This document shows positions 44,910 to 54,353 of a stretch of DNA of 64,000 nucleotides, piece after piece; the stretch's first letter is position 1; every line of letters begins with the position of its first letter. Under the pieces are notes generated by a model. It saw only the letters and a program-made list of their open reading frames with translations. It had not been told where the DNA came from and searched no databases. The translations under genes and the position numbers were made by a program. This DNA is from Alphaproteobacteria bacterium (lineage in GTDB: Bacteria; Pseudomonadota; Alphaproteobacteria; Ferrovibrionales; Ferrovibrionaceae): positions 1 to 64,000 of the forward strand of contig JAFKFH010000010.1 of assembly GCA_017307375.1 (NCBI GenBank), in the 5' to 3' direction.

Positions 44910-47282
44910 ATGACCGGGGAACCGCTGATCGGGCGCCGCCAGACCCGCAAGGAAGATCGCCGGTTCATCACCGGAGCCGGCCGTTACGTAGACGACATCG
45001 CCCTGCCCGGCATGACCTGGGGCGTCGTGCTGCGCTCGCCCCACGCCCATGCCGTCATCCGCCGGCTGGACACCGCCGCAGCCCAGGCCATGCCCGGCGT
45101 GCTGACGATCCTTACGGCGCGCGATCTCGGCCAGGTCGGCGGCCTGCCGGTCGGCTGGATCGTGCAATGCGACCCGCCGATGGCCCAGCCACCGCATCCG
45201 GTACTGGCGACCGATCGCGTCCGCCATGTCGGCGATCCCGTCGCCTTCGTGGTGGCCGAGACCCGTGCCGCCGCCCTCGATGCCGCCGAGGCCATCGTGG
45301 TCGAGTACGATATGCTGCCGGCCGCCGTCGACCTCGCCACCGCGCTCGATACCGATGCGGCACCGGTCTGGCCCGGCGGCAATCTCTGCTACGACTGGTC
45401 GGTCGGGGATGGCGCCGCCGTCGAGCGCGCCTTCGCCGCCGCGACGCATGTGACGACGGTCGACCTGATCAACAACCGCATCCATGCCTCGCCGATGGAA
45501 ACGCGCGGCACGATCGGCCATTACGACGCGACCAGCGATCGCCACACCCTCTACACTTCCAACCAGAACCCGCATGTCATCCGCGTGCTGCTGGCCACCG
45601 CCACGCTGGGATTGTCGGAGGAAAAGATCCGCGTGGTCTCGCCCGATGTCGGGGGCGGCTTCGGCATGAAGATCTATCACTACGCCGAGGAGGTGCTGGT
45701 GATGGTGGCGAGCCACCGGCTGAACCGGCCGGTGAAGTGGATCTCGTACCGCACCGAAGCCTATCTCTCCGACACCCATGCCCGCGACCACGTCACCCGC
45801 GTGGCCCTCGCCCTCGACCAGGACGGCGTCGTGCAGGGGTTGCGCGTCGAGACGACCGCCAACATGGGCGCCTATCTGTCGACTTTCGCGCCGGCGATCC
45901 CGTCGTTCTTCTACGCCTATCCGTTTCCCGGACCCTACAAGGTGCGGGCGGTGGAATGCCGGATCCGTGCGGCCTTCACCAACACCCAGCCGGTCGATGC
46001 CTATCGTGGCGCCGGGCGGCCGGAATGCACCTACGTGCTGGAGCGGGCGATGGATGCCGCGGCACGCGAGATGGGGATCGACCGGGTCGAGATTCGCCGG
46101 CGGAACCTGATTCCGGCCGACGCCTTCCCTTACAAGACACCGCTGTTGTGGACTTATGACGTCGCCGATTTCCACACGCTGCTCGACCGCGCGGTCGAAC
46201 TGGCCGATTTCGCGGGTCTGCCCCAGCGGCGGGCCGAGGCGCTGGCCCGCGGACGCTATCGCGGCCTCGGATTCGCCTACTACATGGAAGCCTGCGGCAT
46301 GGGCCCGTCGAAGATGCTGGCCGAACAGGGCTGCCGCGGCGCGCAATACGAGGTCGGTCAGGTCCGCGTCAACCCGACCGGAAGCATCACCGTGATGACG
46401 GGCAGCCACACCCATGGCCAGGGCCATGAGACGGTTTATGCCCAGATCGTGGCCGACACGCTGGGCGTCCCGTTCGAGCGCATCGAGATCGTGCACGGCG
46501 ATACCGACCGCGTCGCCTATGGCATCGGGACCTACGGTTCGCGTTCGCTGGCCGTCGGCGGCTCGGCGATGAAGATGTCGCTCGACAAGGTGATCGAGAA
46601 GGGTCGCAAGATCGCCGCCCATCTGATGGAAGCCGAGGTCGGCGATATCGTCTTTGCCGCCGGCCGGTTCACGGTCGCCGGAACCGATCTGTCGCGCAGC
46701 TTCCAGGAGATCGCGGCGGCCGCCTACAACCCGATCGACTATCCGCTGGATCGGCTGGAACCGGGGCTGGAGGAAACCACCTGGTTCGAACCGCCGGATT
46801 TCACCTTCCCCTATGGCTGCCATATCTGCGAGGTCGAGGTCGATCCCGAGACCGGGCGCGTGGCCGTGATGGCCCTGGCCGCGATCGACGATTTCGGCAA
46901 CCAGATGAACCCGATGATCGTCGAGGGCCAGATCCATGGCGGGCTGGCGCAGGGCGTCGGCCAGGGACTGATGGAGCATTGCGTGTTCGACGCGGGCAGC
47001 GGCCAGCTGCTGTCGGGCTCGCTGATGGACTATACGCTGCCGCGGGCCGACGACCTGCCGATGATGAAGGTCGAATCGGTGGTCACGCCCTGCCTGAACA
47101 ACCCGTTGGGCGTGAAGGGTTGCGGCGAGGCCGGCGCCATCGCCGGACCGGCGGCGGTGGTCTCTGCCGTCTTGGATGCGCTGGCGCCGCTCGGCGTCAC
47201 CAGCCTCGACATGCCGCTGACGCCGGAAAAGGTCTGGCGCGCGATCAGCGCCGCGCCAGCCAGCGCTGGCCCAGCGCGATGA
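44910..47282 (+). CDS. Xanthine dehydrogenase-family molybdopterin-binding large subunit, orphan
   Basis: 790-residue molybdenum hydroxylase subunit. Seen: N-terminal a/b hammerhead domain (RRFITGAGRYVDDI, HAHAVI), molybdopterin-contact glycine motif VGGGFGMK near residue 247, active-site loop AYRGAGRPE near residue 364 (so not the AYxCSFR loop of form I CO dehydrogenase), and catalytic Glu in KGCGEAGAIAG near residue 740. AAAGGAAA precedes ATG 44910. The usual FAD and 2Fe-2S subunit genes are absent on both sides, so it must borrow partners or use another acceptor. Last gene of the pxp/transporter run; likely hydroxylates the imported ring compound (inference). Confidence 0.85.
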   Translation: MTGEPLIGRRQTRKEDRRFITGAGRYVDDIALPGMTWGVVLRSPHAHAVIRRLDTAAAQAMPGVLTILTARDLGQVGGLPVGWIVQCDPPMAQPPHPVLATDRVRHVGDPVAFVVAETRAAALDAAEAIVVEYDMLPAAVDLATALDTDAAPVWPGGNLCYDWSVGDGAAVERAFAAATHVTTVDLINNRIHASPMETRGTIGHYDATSDRHTLYTSNQNPHVIRVLLATATLGLSEEKIRVVSPDVGGGFGMKIYHYAEEVLVMVASHRLNRPVKWISYRTEAYLSDTHARDHVTRVALALDQDGVVQGLRVETTANMGAYLSTFAPAIPSFFYAYPFPGPYKVRAVECRIRAAFTNTQPVDAYRGAGRPECTYVLERAMDAAAREMGIDRVEIRRRNLIPADAFPYKTPLLWTYDVADFHTLLDRAVELADFAGLPQRRAEALARGRYRGLGFAYYMEACGMGPSKMLAEQGCRGAQYEVGQVRVNPTGSITVMTGSHTHGQGHETVYAQIVADTLGVPFERIEIVHGDTDRVAYGIGTYGSRSLAVGGSAMKMSLDKVIEKGRKIAAHLMEAEVGDIVFAAGRFTVAGTDLSRSFQEIAAAAYNPIDYPLDRLEPGLEETTWFEPPDFTFPYGCHICEVEVDPETGRVAVMALAAIDDFGNQMNPMIVEGQIHGGLAQGVGQGLMEHCVFDAGSGQLLSGSLMDYTLPRADDLPMMKVESVVTPCLNNPLGVKGCGEAGAIAGPAAVVSAVLDALAPLGVTSLDMPLTPEKVWRAISAAPASAGPAR

Positions 47283-48450
47283 TCGCGGTCAGCGCCCGGG
47301 CATAATCGAGCACCAGCCCGGGGGTCCAGGCCATCGCCTTGGCGCGCTGGCGGATGAAGCCGGCCAGCCAGGTTTCCGGCAGCAGCGCCAGCCGGATCAG
47401 GAAGAGCGGGTTGTCGGCCAGCGGCTGGAACATGCCCTCGATGCCGGCATCGAGGCTGAGCGCCACCGCGCTGGAACAGTTCCGGTTGGTCAGGTTGTAG
47501 GTTTCGTCCTGGCGGTAGAGCGCCCAGAAGGCGCAGAGCGCGGTGCCGTCGACGCCGCGGATCGGAATCTGGAAGGTCGACGGGCACCAGCCGGCGCTTT
47601 CCTCGGCATAGGACGGCAGGAAGCGGCCGGCGACGTTGTTGTCGGCGGTGGCGCGCAGCACCCGGGCGAAGTCGGCGCCCGACCGGTCGATCTCGACCGC
47701 CGGATAGTGGCTGACATAGACGTCCGGCGCCATCTCCAGCGCGGCATGGCCGGTCGAGACGTTGCCCGAGGCATCGACCGCGGCGACATAGCGGCTGACC
47801 ATGTTCTGCACCGGCGACGGCAGGCTGCCGGTCGGGGTCCAGACATGGACGGTCGCGGTCGCCGCATGGTCGCCATGCGGATGGGCCGGCCCCGCCGTGG
47901 CGGGAAGCCGCCGCAACGTCCCGGCGATCAGGCAGATGTTCACGGCCGACATCATCAGCAGCATGCCGATGTCGGCACCGATCTCGCCTTCGTAGTAGGT
48001 CGGCCAGGGTACCAGCGACCACAGCCCCATGACGAATTCGAAAACGGCATAGCCGAGCGAGACGCGCCAGCCCTGGAAACGCACGACATGGGCGGAAGCC
48101 CCGCGCCAGATCGCATCGGCCATCAAGGCGATGCCGATGATGAAGCCGATCAGCAACCCGGCATGCCGGGTCGTCAGCACCAGCACGCCGAGCAGCAGGA
48201 AGACCCCGGCCTTGATCAGCCGGATGCGGCGGGCCGTGCCCCGTGTCGGGACTACGGCAACCAGGCTCATCACCCCGTCGATCAGCAGCGGCACCGCGAA
48301 CCAGCGGGCGCCGATGCGGAATTCGTCGAACATCGCGTTGGCGAAGAAGAACAGGCCGATGGCAAACCACAGGGCGCCGAAGGCGCCGACGATCCACCAG
48401 CGACGCCGCAGCGCCTGGGGGCCGAGCAGCAGGGTCATCACCTGGATCAT
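47245..48450 (-). CDS. HdeD-like membrane protein fused to a predicted permuted NlpC/LRAT-like domain
   Basis: 401-residue protein. Residues about 15-190 hold six hydrophobic helices of the HdeD/DUF308 type (RRWWIVGAFGALWFAIGLFFF onward). After a His-rich linker (GPAHPHGDHAAT) comes a soluble domain with STGHAALEM (His near 233) and NRNCSSAVALSLD (Cys near 323). A His-before-Cys order with an NC dipeptide is the pattern of circularly permuted papain-like enzymes such as LRAT and YiiX. The enzymatic reading is inference. The 3' end overlaps the molybdenum hydroxylase gene by 38 bp, convergent. It follows the ABC-2 permease by 4 nt, so it belongs to that operon. Confidence 0.6.
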   Translation of the reverse strand: MIQVMTLLLGPQALRRRWWIVGAFGALWFAIGLFFFANAMFDEFRIGARWFAVPLLIDGVMSLVAVVPTRGTARRIRLIKAGVFLLLGVLVLTTRHAGLLIGFIIGIALMADAIWRGASAHVVRFQGWRVSLGYAVFEFVMGLWSLVPWPTYYEGEIGADIGMLLMMSAVNICLIAGTLRRLPATAGPAHPHGDHAATATVHVWTPTGSLPSPVQNMVSRYVAAVDASGNVSTGHAALEMAPDVYVSHYPAVEIDRSGADFARVLRATADNNVAGRFLPSYAEESAGWCPSTFQIPIRGVDGTALCAFWALYRQDETYNLTNRNCSSAVALSLDAGIEGMFQPLADNPLFLIRLALLPETWLAGFIRQRAKAMAWTPGLVLDYARALTAIIALGQRWLARR

Positions 48451-48454
48451 CGCG

Positions 48455-49212
48455 TCAGTTCCGCAAGCGATAGCCGGTCCGGAAGATCCAGACGATGATG
48501 CCGATGCAGAGGGCCATGAAGGCCGCCATCATCGCCACGCTGAGGCCGACATTGACGTCGGCGATGCCGAAGAAGGTCCAGCGGAAGGCCGAGACCAGAT
48601 AGACGACCGGGTTGAACAGCGCCACGCCCTGCCAGAACGGCGGCAGCATGTCGATCGAATAGAACGTGCCGCCGAGGAAGGTCAGCGGCGTCACCACCAT
48701 CATCGGCATGATCTGCAGCTTCTCGAAGCCGTCGGCCCAGACGCCCAGGATGAAGCCGAACAGGCTGAAACTGAGCGAGATCAGGACCAGCATCGCGATC
48801 ATCGCGACGGGGTGCAGCACCCCGAACGGCACGAACAGCCGCGCCGTCGCCAGGATGATCAGGCCCAGGATCACCGACTTGGTCACCGCCGCGCCGACAT
48901 AGCCGAGCAGCACCTCCAGCACCGAGACCGGTGCCGACAGCACCTCGTAGATCGTGCCGGTGAAGCGCGGCATGTAGATGCCGAACGACGCGTTCGACAT
49001 GCTCTCGCTGAGCAGGGTCAGCATGATCAGGCCGGGCACGATGAAGGCGCCGTAGCCGATGCCCTCGACCGCCGTCATGCGCGCGCCGATGGCCGCCCCG
49101 AACACGACGAAATAGAGCGCGGTGGAAATCACCGGGGTCGCGATGCTCTGCAGCAGCGTACGCCAGGTGCGGTGCAGTTCGAACAGGTAGATGGCACGGA
49201 CCGCGTAGACGT

Positions 49213-49216
<4 letters not shown>
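48455..49216 (-). CDS. ABC-2 type exporter permease
   Basis: 253-residue membrane protein with six helices. [25 protein letters not shown] is the standard ABC-2 (NodJ/YadH-like) opening and [24 protein letters not shown] the C-terminal motif. ATG 49216 overlaps the ATPase stop (ATGA). A long upstream open frame on this strand is a shadow of the ATPase gene. Closest in layout to the YadGH exporters of unknown cargo. Confidence 0.85.
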
Positions 49217-50145
<929 letters not shown>

Positions 50146-50331
50146 GGTCCGGCAGCCTTCCTCAGGACGGGTTCGGCAAAGCGAGGTGCCCCACCGTGAC
50201 AAAAAGTGCAAGGATGTTCTGGCCGTCATAAAGGCTATGGTCCGACAAGACCCCGATTTTTCCGGCGTCATGTGACGCAGATTACCCGACGGGATCGGGT
50301 TTCAAGTCACCCGGCATAAAGACCGCGCCGG

Positions 50332-51231
50332 TCATGGCCCGGCCTGGGTCATGAATTCGTCGGTGAGGAAATCGAGAAACACGCGCAGCGCCGGGACCAC
50401 GTAGCGGCGCGAGGGAAAGATCGCATAGACCGAGGTCTCGACCTTGGTCCAGTCGGTCAGCACCGCACGCAGGCGGCCCGCCGCCAGATCGCCGCGCACA
50501 TAGGGTTCCGGGATCAGGCTGAGGCCGAAGCCGGCCAGCAGCGCATCGCGCACCGCCAGGCTCGAGGTCACCTTGTAGCGCCCGTCGATGGCGATCCGCG
50601 CCACCTCGTCGCCGCGGCGGAACTCCCACTGCGCGGCATGGCCCGACAGCATGAACTGCACGCAGGCGTGGCGGCGCAGGTCGTCGGGCCGGGCCGGCTC
50701 GCCATAGGCGGCGAAATAGGCCGGCGCAGCGCACAGCACGTGGCGCATCACCATCAGCCGCCGGGCAGCAAGGCTCGAATCTTCCAGGCTGTCGCTGCCC
50801 CGTATGGCCAGATCGTAGCCTTCCTTGACCACATCGACCCGCCGGTCGTCGAGATTGAGATCGAGCGAGACTTGCGGGTGGCGCGCCAGGAACCGAGGTA
50901 TGGCCGCCGACAGGCAGACCAGCGTCACCGTCATCGGTGCCGCCACCCGCAACGTGCCGGCCGGCGCCTGCTGCAACGGGCCGAGGGCACGGTCGGCGGC
51001 GTCGAGATCGTCGAGGATCCGGGCCACGTTCCCGTAGTAGAGGCTGCCGGCCTCGGTGAGGCTGAGCCGCCGGGTGGTGCGATTCAGCAGCCGGACCTGC
51101 AGACGGGCTTCGAGTTCCGCCAGGTTCTTCGACACCGCCGCCGGCGACAGGCGAAGCCGCCGGCCGGCCGCCGCCAGGCTGCCGGTATCGACGATATGGC
51201 GGAAGACGGTCAAGGCGGTCAGGCGATCCAT
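50332..51231 (-). CDS. LysR family transcriptional regulator
   Basis: 299-residue regulator of the common CrgA/DsdC-like group. HTH: TALTVFRHIVDTGSLAAAGRRLRLSPAAVSKNLAELE (first 40 residues, in short). Effector domain ends at FLTDEFMTQAGP. ATG 51231 is chosen; a TTG just before it is also in frame. Divergent from the EamA transporter, which is probably its target; the 121-bp gap is AT-rich in its middle (about 51240-51280). Confidence 0.85.
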   Translation of the reverse strand: MDRLTALTVFRHIVDTGSLAAAGRRLRLSPAAVSKNLAELEARLQVRLLNRTTRRLSLTEAGSLYYGNVARILDDLDAADRALGPLQQAPAGTLRVAAPMTVTLVCLSAAIPRFLARHPQVSLDLNLDDRRVDVVKEGYDLAIRGSDSLEDSSLAARRLMVMRHVLCAAPAYFAAYGEPARPDDLRRHACVQFMLSGHAAQWEFRRGDEVARIAIDGRYKVTSSLAVRDALLAGFGLSLIPEPYVRGDLAAGRLRAVLTDWTKVETSVYAIFPSRRYVVPALRVFLDFLTDEFMTQAGP

Positions 51232-51352
51232 CAATCATTCACTGTCAGTAAATTATATCTTCACTACATAGCAGATCATCAACCGGACATGAACGTTCTA
51301 GGCTGGCGGCCTTGGCTGGCCCGGCCAGCTGCGCCAGCCCGAGGTGACCTTC

Positions 51353-52273
51353 ATGGCCTCCAGCCGCGACATCCTGATGACTGCGATCGCCCCGACGATC
51401 TGGGGATCGACCTATATCGTGACGACCGAATTCCTGCCGGCGGGCTATCCGATCACGGTGGCGATGCTGCGCGCCCTGCCGGCCGGGCTGCTTCTGCTGC
51501 TGCTGGTCCGCCAGTTGCCGCGCGGGGTCTGGTGGGCGCGCATCTTCCTGCTCGGCCTGTTCAATTTCGCCGCGTTCTGGATCCTGCTGTTCATCTCGGC
51601 CTATCGCCTGCCGGGCGGGGTCGCCGCAACCGTCGGGGCGATCCAGCCGCTGATCGTCATCTTTCTGGCCCGCGCCTTCCTCGCCAAGGCGATCCGGCCG
51701 ATAGCCGTCGTCGCCGCGGTCACGGGCCTCGGCGGCGTGGCCCTGCTGGTGATGACGCCGGCCGCCGCCCTCGACCCCGTCGGCATCGCCGCGGGCCTGG
51801 CCGGCGCCGTGTCGATGGCCTGCGGCACCGTCTTCAGCCGCAAATGGCAACCGCCGGTCTCCTTGCTCACCTTCACCGCCTGGCAGCTTGCCGCGGGCGG
51901 CATTCTGCTGGTGCCGGTGGCGCTGGTCGCCGAACCGGCCCTGCCCCCGCTGACCCCGGCCAATATCGCCGGCCTGGCCTGGCTCGGCCTCGCCGGGGCG
52001 GCGCTGACCTATATCGTCTGGTTCCGCGGCGTCCTGCGCCTCGAACCCTCGGTCGTCGCCTCGCTCGGCTTCCTCAGCCCGACCTCGGCCGTCCTGCTCG
52101 GCTGGATCGTGCTGGGGCAGAGCCTGACGGCCGCCCAGCTCGCCGGCATCGCCGCGGTGCTCGGCAGCGTCTGGCTCGGCCAGCGGGTGCAGGCGGCACC
52201 GGCTAGCCCGCCGCGTATGCCGCCCGCAGCCGCTCCAGATCGATCTTCTTCATCGTCATCATCGTCTTCATGA
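51353..52273 (+). CDS. EamA/DMT superfamily transporter
   Basis: 306-residue inner-membrane exporter-type protein with ten hydrophobic segments in two EamA repeats (IAPTIWGSTYIVTTEFLPAGYP in repeat one). GAGGTG lies 8 nt before ATG 51353; a GTG at 51344 is in frame too. The last residues form a Ser-rich tail (DRSSSSSSSSS) that arises because the 3' end runs 71 bp into the antisense strand of the convergent VOC gene. Cargo unknown; relatives export amino acids or metabolites. Confidence 0.85.
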   Translation: MASSRDILMTAIAPTIWGSTYIVTTEFLPAGYPITVAMLRALPAGLLLLLLVRQLPRGVWWARIFLLGLFNFAAFWILLFISAYRLPGGVAATVGAIQPLIVIFLARAFLAKAIRPIAVVAAVTGLGGVALLVMTPAAALDPVGIAAGLAGAVSMACGTVFSRKWQPPVSLLTFTAWQLAAGGILLVPVALVAEPALPPLTPANIAGLAWLGLAGAALTYIVWFRGVLRLEPSVVASLGFLSPTSAVLLGWIVLGQSLTAAQLAGIAAVLGSVWLGQRVQAAPASPPRMPPAAAPDRSSSSSSSSS

Positions 52274-52685
52274 CCCGGGTGGCACGCGCCGCGTCCGGGT
52301 CCTGCAGCATCGCGATGACCTCCTGCGAATTGATCTGCCAGGTGACGCCGAAACGGTCGGTCAGCCAGCCGCAATCCTTCTGGTCGCCGCCGGCCGCCAG
52401 CGTCGACCACAGCCGGTCGATCTCATCCTGGCCGGTACAGTCGACGAACAGCGAGACCGCCTCGTTCATCTTGAAATAGGGGCCGCCATTGATCGCGGCG
52501 AAGGACTGGCCCTCCAGCGTGAAGGCGATCGCCACCACGCTGCCCGGCGTACCCAGCCCGGCATCGCCGTGGCGCGTGATGCTGTCGATCCGGGAATCGG
52601 CAAAGACGGAGAGATAGAAATTTACCGCCTCCTCGGCATTCCGGTCGAACCACAGATTGGGGATGATCTTCTGGCGGATGGGCAT
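52203..52685 (-). CDS. VOC family protein (PhnB/3-demethylubiquinone methyltransferase-like fold)
   Basis: 160-residue glyoxalase-fold protein. IIPNLWFDRNAEEAVNFYLSVF, the GGPYFKMNEAVSLFVDC core and DRFGVTWQINSQEV are hallmarks of the PF06983 group. Such proteins are often annotated as methyltransferases but most have no known activity. The C-terminus RVMKTMMTMKKIDLERLRAAY is usual for the family. Monocistronic, 75 bp after the transglycosylase stop. Confidence 0.85.
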   Translation of the reverse strand: MPIRQKIIPNLWFDRNAEEAVNFYLSVFADSRIDSITRHGDAGLGTPGSVVAIAFTLEGQSFAAINGGPYFKMNEAVSLFVDCTGQDEIDRLWSTLAAGGDQKDCGWLTDRFGVTWQINSQEVIAMLQDPDAARATRVMKTMMTMKKIDLERLRAAYAAG

Positions 52686-52760
52686 GACGGTCTCCGGTTC
52701 GGTATGTCCTGGCCCAAGGACGGCCCGGGCCGGGACGTTCCGACATGCCCGCGGAAGATT

Positions 52761-53861
52761 CTAGCGCGTCACCGTGATCGGTTCCCGTTGCGCCATCTGC
52801 GCCGCCGAACCGGTGATCAGGCCGGCCTCCGCCATGCGGGCGAGCACCCAGTCGCGGCGGCCGCGCGCCCGTGCCTCGCGCAGTGCGTCGGCCGGCATGC
52901 CGTCGCCCAGGCGATAGTCGTTCGGCGCCTTCGGCAGCGCGGCGAGATAGGCACCTTCGGCAAGATCGAGCTGGGGCACGGCCTTGCCGAAATACTGCCT
53001 CGCCGCCGCGGCGATGCCCCAGGCCGGGCCGCCGAAATAGATGCGGTTCAGGTAGAGTTCGAGGATCCGGTCCTTCGACAGCGTCGCCTCCAGCCGGCGG
53101 GCCAGCACGATCTCGCGGATCTTGCGCTCGACCGACGGCGCCTCGCCCGCCAGCAGCAGGTTCTTGGCCAGTTGCTGGGTGATCGTCGCTCCGCCCGCCG
53201 GCTTCGCGCCGGGGCTTAGCACATTGTCGGCCGCGGCACGCAGGATCGCGGCGGGGCTGTAGCCGCCATGGCGGTAATAGTCCTGGTCCTCCGCCGCCAG
53301 GAAAGCCTTGATCACATGCGGCGGAATCTCGGCCAGCGGCACGGTCACCCCGGTCGCCAGCGCTGCGATCTCGGTTTCGGTGGCAAGTCCCCGGCCATAG
53401 GCCCAGAACGTCGCTGCGACGGCACCGGCCGCCAGCATCGCCGTGACAGCCAGCGCGCCCGTGACGCGCGCGACGGTCCGCTTCAAACTGCCTTCGATGT
53501 CGTAGGGTGCGGACAACGGGCCTGCCGCCAGCGACCAGCCCCGGACCAGGCGCCCGATCATCTCGGTCGTCAGATGGCGACGGCGGTTCAGCACTTCGGA
53601 CGCGCGCGAGCGTGAGCCGAGCAAGGCGGCGAGATCCGACTGGCTGCGGCCCTGGGCGCGCATCGCGAAAGTCAGGTACTCGATCGGGTCGGGTGCATCG
53701 AGCGTCTGCCGGCGCCTTTCGTAGTCGGCCGCCAGCACGCACAGTACCTCCAGCCGATCGGCATCGGCCGAGCCGGGCGCGGCGCCCAACAGGCGGTCGA
53801 TCTCGGCCAGCGCGGCGCGATGATCGTCATCGCTGCGGATCGGCTTGACCATCGTCGTCAT
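52761..53861 (-). CDS. HigA-like antitoxin fused through a transmembrane helix to a GT51 peptidoglycan glycosyltransferase
   Basis: 366-residue chimera. Residues 1-120 match YgjM/HigA antitoxins: ALAEIDRLLGAAPGSADADR, DPIEYLTFAMRAQGRSQSDLA and the HTH LIGSRSRxSEVLNRRR-type segment (here ALLGSRSRASEVLNRRRHL, 79-97). Residues 130-155 are one hydrophobic helix. Residues 165-366 are a complete GT51 domain: catalytic AAEDQDYYRHGG (Glu191), GGATITQQLAKNL, VERKIREIVLARRLE, ILELYLNRIYFGGPAWGIAAA and GAYLAALPKAP, so all five motifs are present, with no transpeptidase domain. Predicted topology places the HTH in the cytoplasm and the glycosyltransferase in the periplasm. GAGGAAAGG precedes ATG 53861, which overlaps the HigB stop (ATGA). 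See findings. Confidence 0.85.
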   Translation of the reverse strand: MTTMVKPIRSDDDHRAALAEIDRLLGAAPGSADADRLEVLCVLAADYERRRQTLDAPDPIEYLTFAMRAQGRSQSDLAALLGSRSRASEVLNRRRHLTTEMIGRLVRGWSLAAGPLSAPYDIEGSLKRTVARVTGALAVTAMLAAGAVAATFWAYGRGLATETEIAALATGVTVPLAEIPPHVIKAFLAAEDQDYYRHGGYSPAAILRAAADNVLSPGAKPAGGATITQQLAKNLLLAGEAPSVERKIREIVLARRLEATLSKDRILELYLNRIYFGGPAWGIAAAARQYFGKAVPQLDLAEGAYLAALPKAPNDYRLGDGMPADALREARARGRRDWVLARMAEAGLITGSAAQMAQREPITVTR

Positions 53862-54115
53862 ATCCTTTCCTCGGCGCCGGCGATACGCACGATACCCAGC
53901 GCGTGATTGATCTTCAGGGTGACGAGCACTTGCCCGAGGTCGAGAACGATCGCGCCGCCGATTTCGGTCATCACCGCGCCGAAATCGCGCCTGACATCGT
54001 CCGGACCGGCCCATTCGGCATGGACGAGGACCGCAGACAACGCCCTGAGGGTCGCAGCGGCGGGCGGATGACGGGCGATGCACGCCGCCAGCAGGGACGA
54101 TCCAACGACAATCAC
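53858..54115 (-). CDS. higB: HigB-like toxin (PF09907 type), diverged
   Basis: 85-residue protein in the position of a toxin, directly upstream of and coupled to the HigA-like fusion. IARHPPAAATLRALSAVLVHAEWAGPDDVRRDFG follows the HigB/YgjN pattern (RHPxAxxxLRxW...WxxxxDVxxxF). The C-terminal half keeps strand pattern (LDLGQVLVTLKINHALGIVRIAG) but lacks the usual NIKGNxYRLV basic residues and the GTHxEYD ending, so RNase activity may be reduced or lost. Start is GTG 54115. A palindrome lies just upstream. Confidence 0.7.
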   Translation of the reverse strand: MIVVGSSLLAACIARHPPAAATLRALSAVLVHAEWAGPDDVRRDFGAVMTEIGGAIVLDLGQVLVTLKINHALGIVRIAGAEERI

Positions 54116-54120
54116 AGGTT

Positions 54121-54140
54121 TGTTCCCAAATCTGGGAACA
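54121..54140. promoter_or_regulatory. HigBA-type operator palindrome
   Basis: TGTTCCCAAATCTGGGAACA is an inverted repeat with perfect 8-bp arms and a 4-nt centre, ending 5 bp before the higB start. Position over the promoter/ribosome-binding region is typical of HigA autoregulation. It implies the membrane-tethered HTH can still bind DNA. Confidence 0.7.
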
Positions 54141-54353
54141 GGCTATCCATGCAGCTTGCTCGGGTCAACTGCTGCTTTTGGCCAACGCCGGGTGCCGGGC
54201 GCAGGCCCAACTATACGAAGGTACAATTTAATCATTGAGAGATTTGAAAATTAAGAGCACCCTTAAATGGATATTTGGTCTCCTGTTCACCTGCGAACCG
54301 GCCGCAGCGGCGAACCGCACGCCCCGGTCGCACCGCTCGAAGGAGGGCATGCG

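Noticed and set aside
54267-54353. Longer GH85 N-terminus as a possible signal peptide
   Set aside because: The 29 extra residues are not hydrophobic and GGAGG is placed for ATG 54354.
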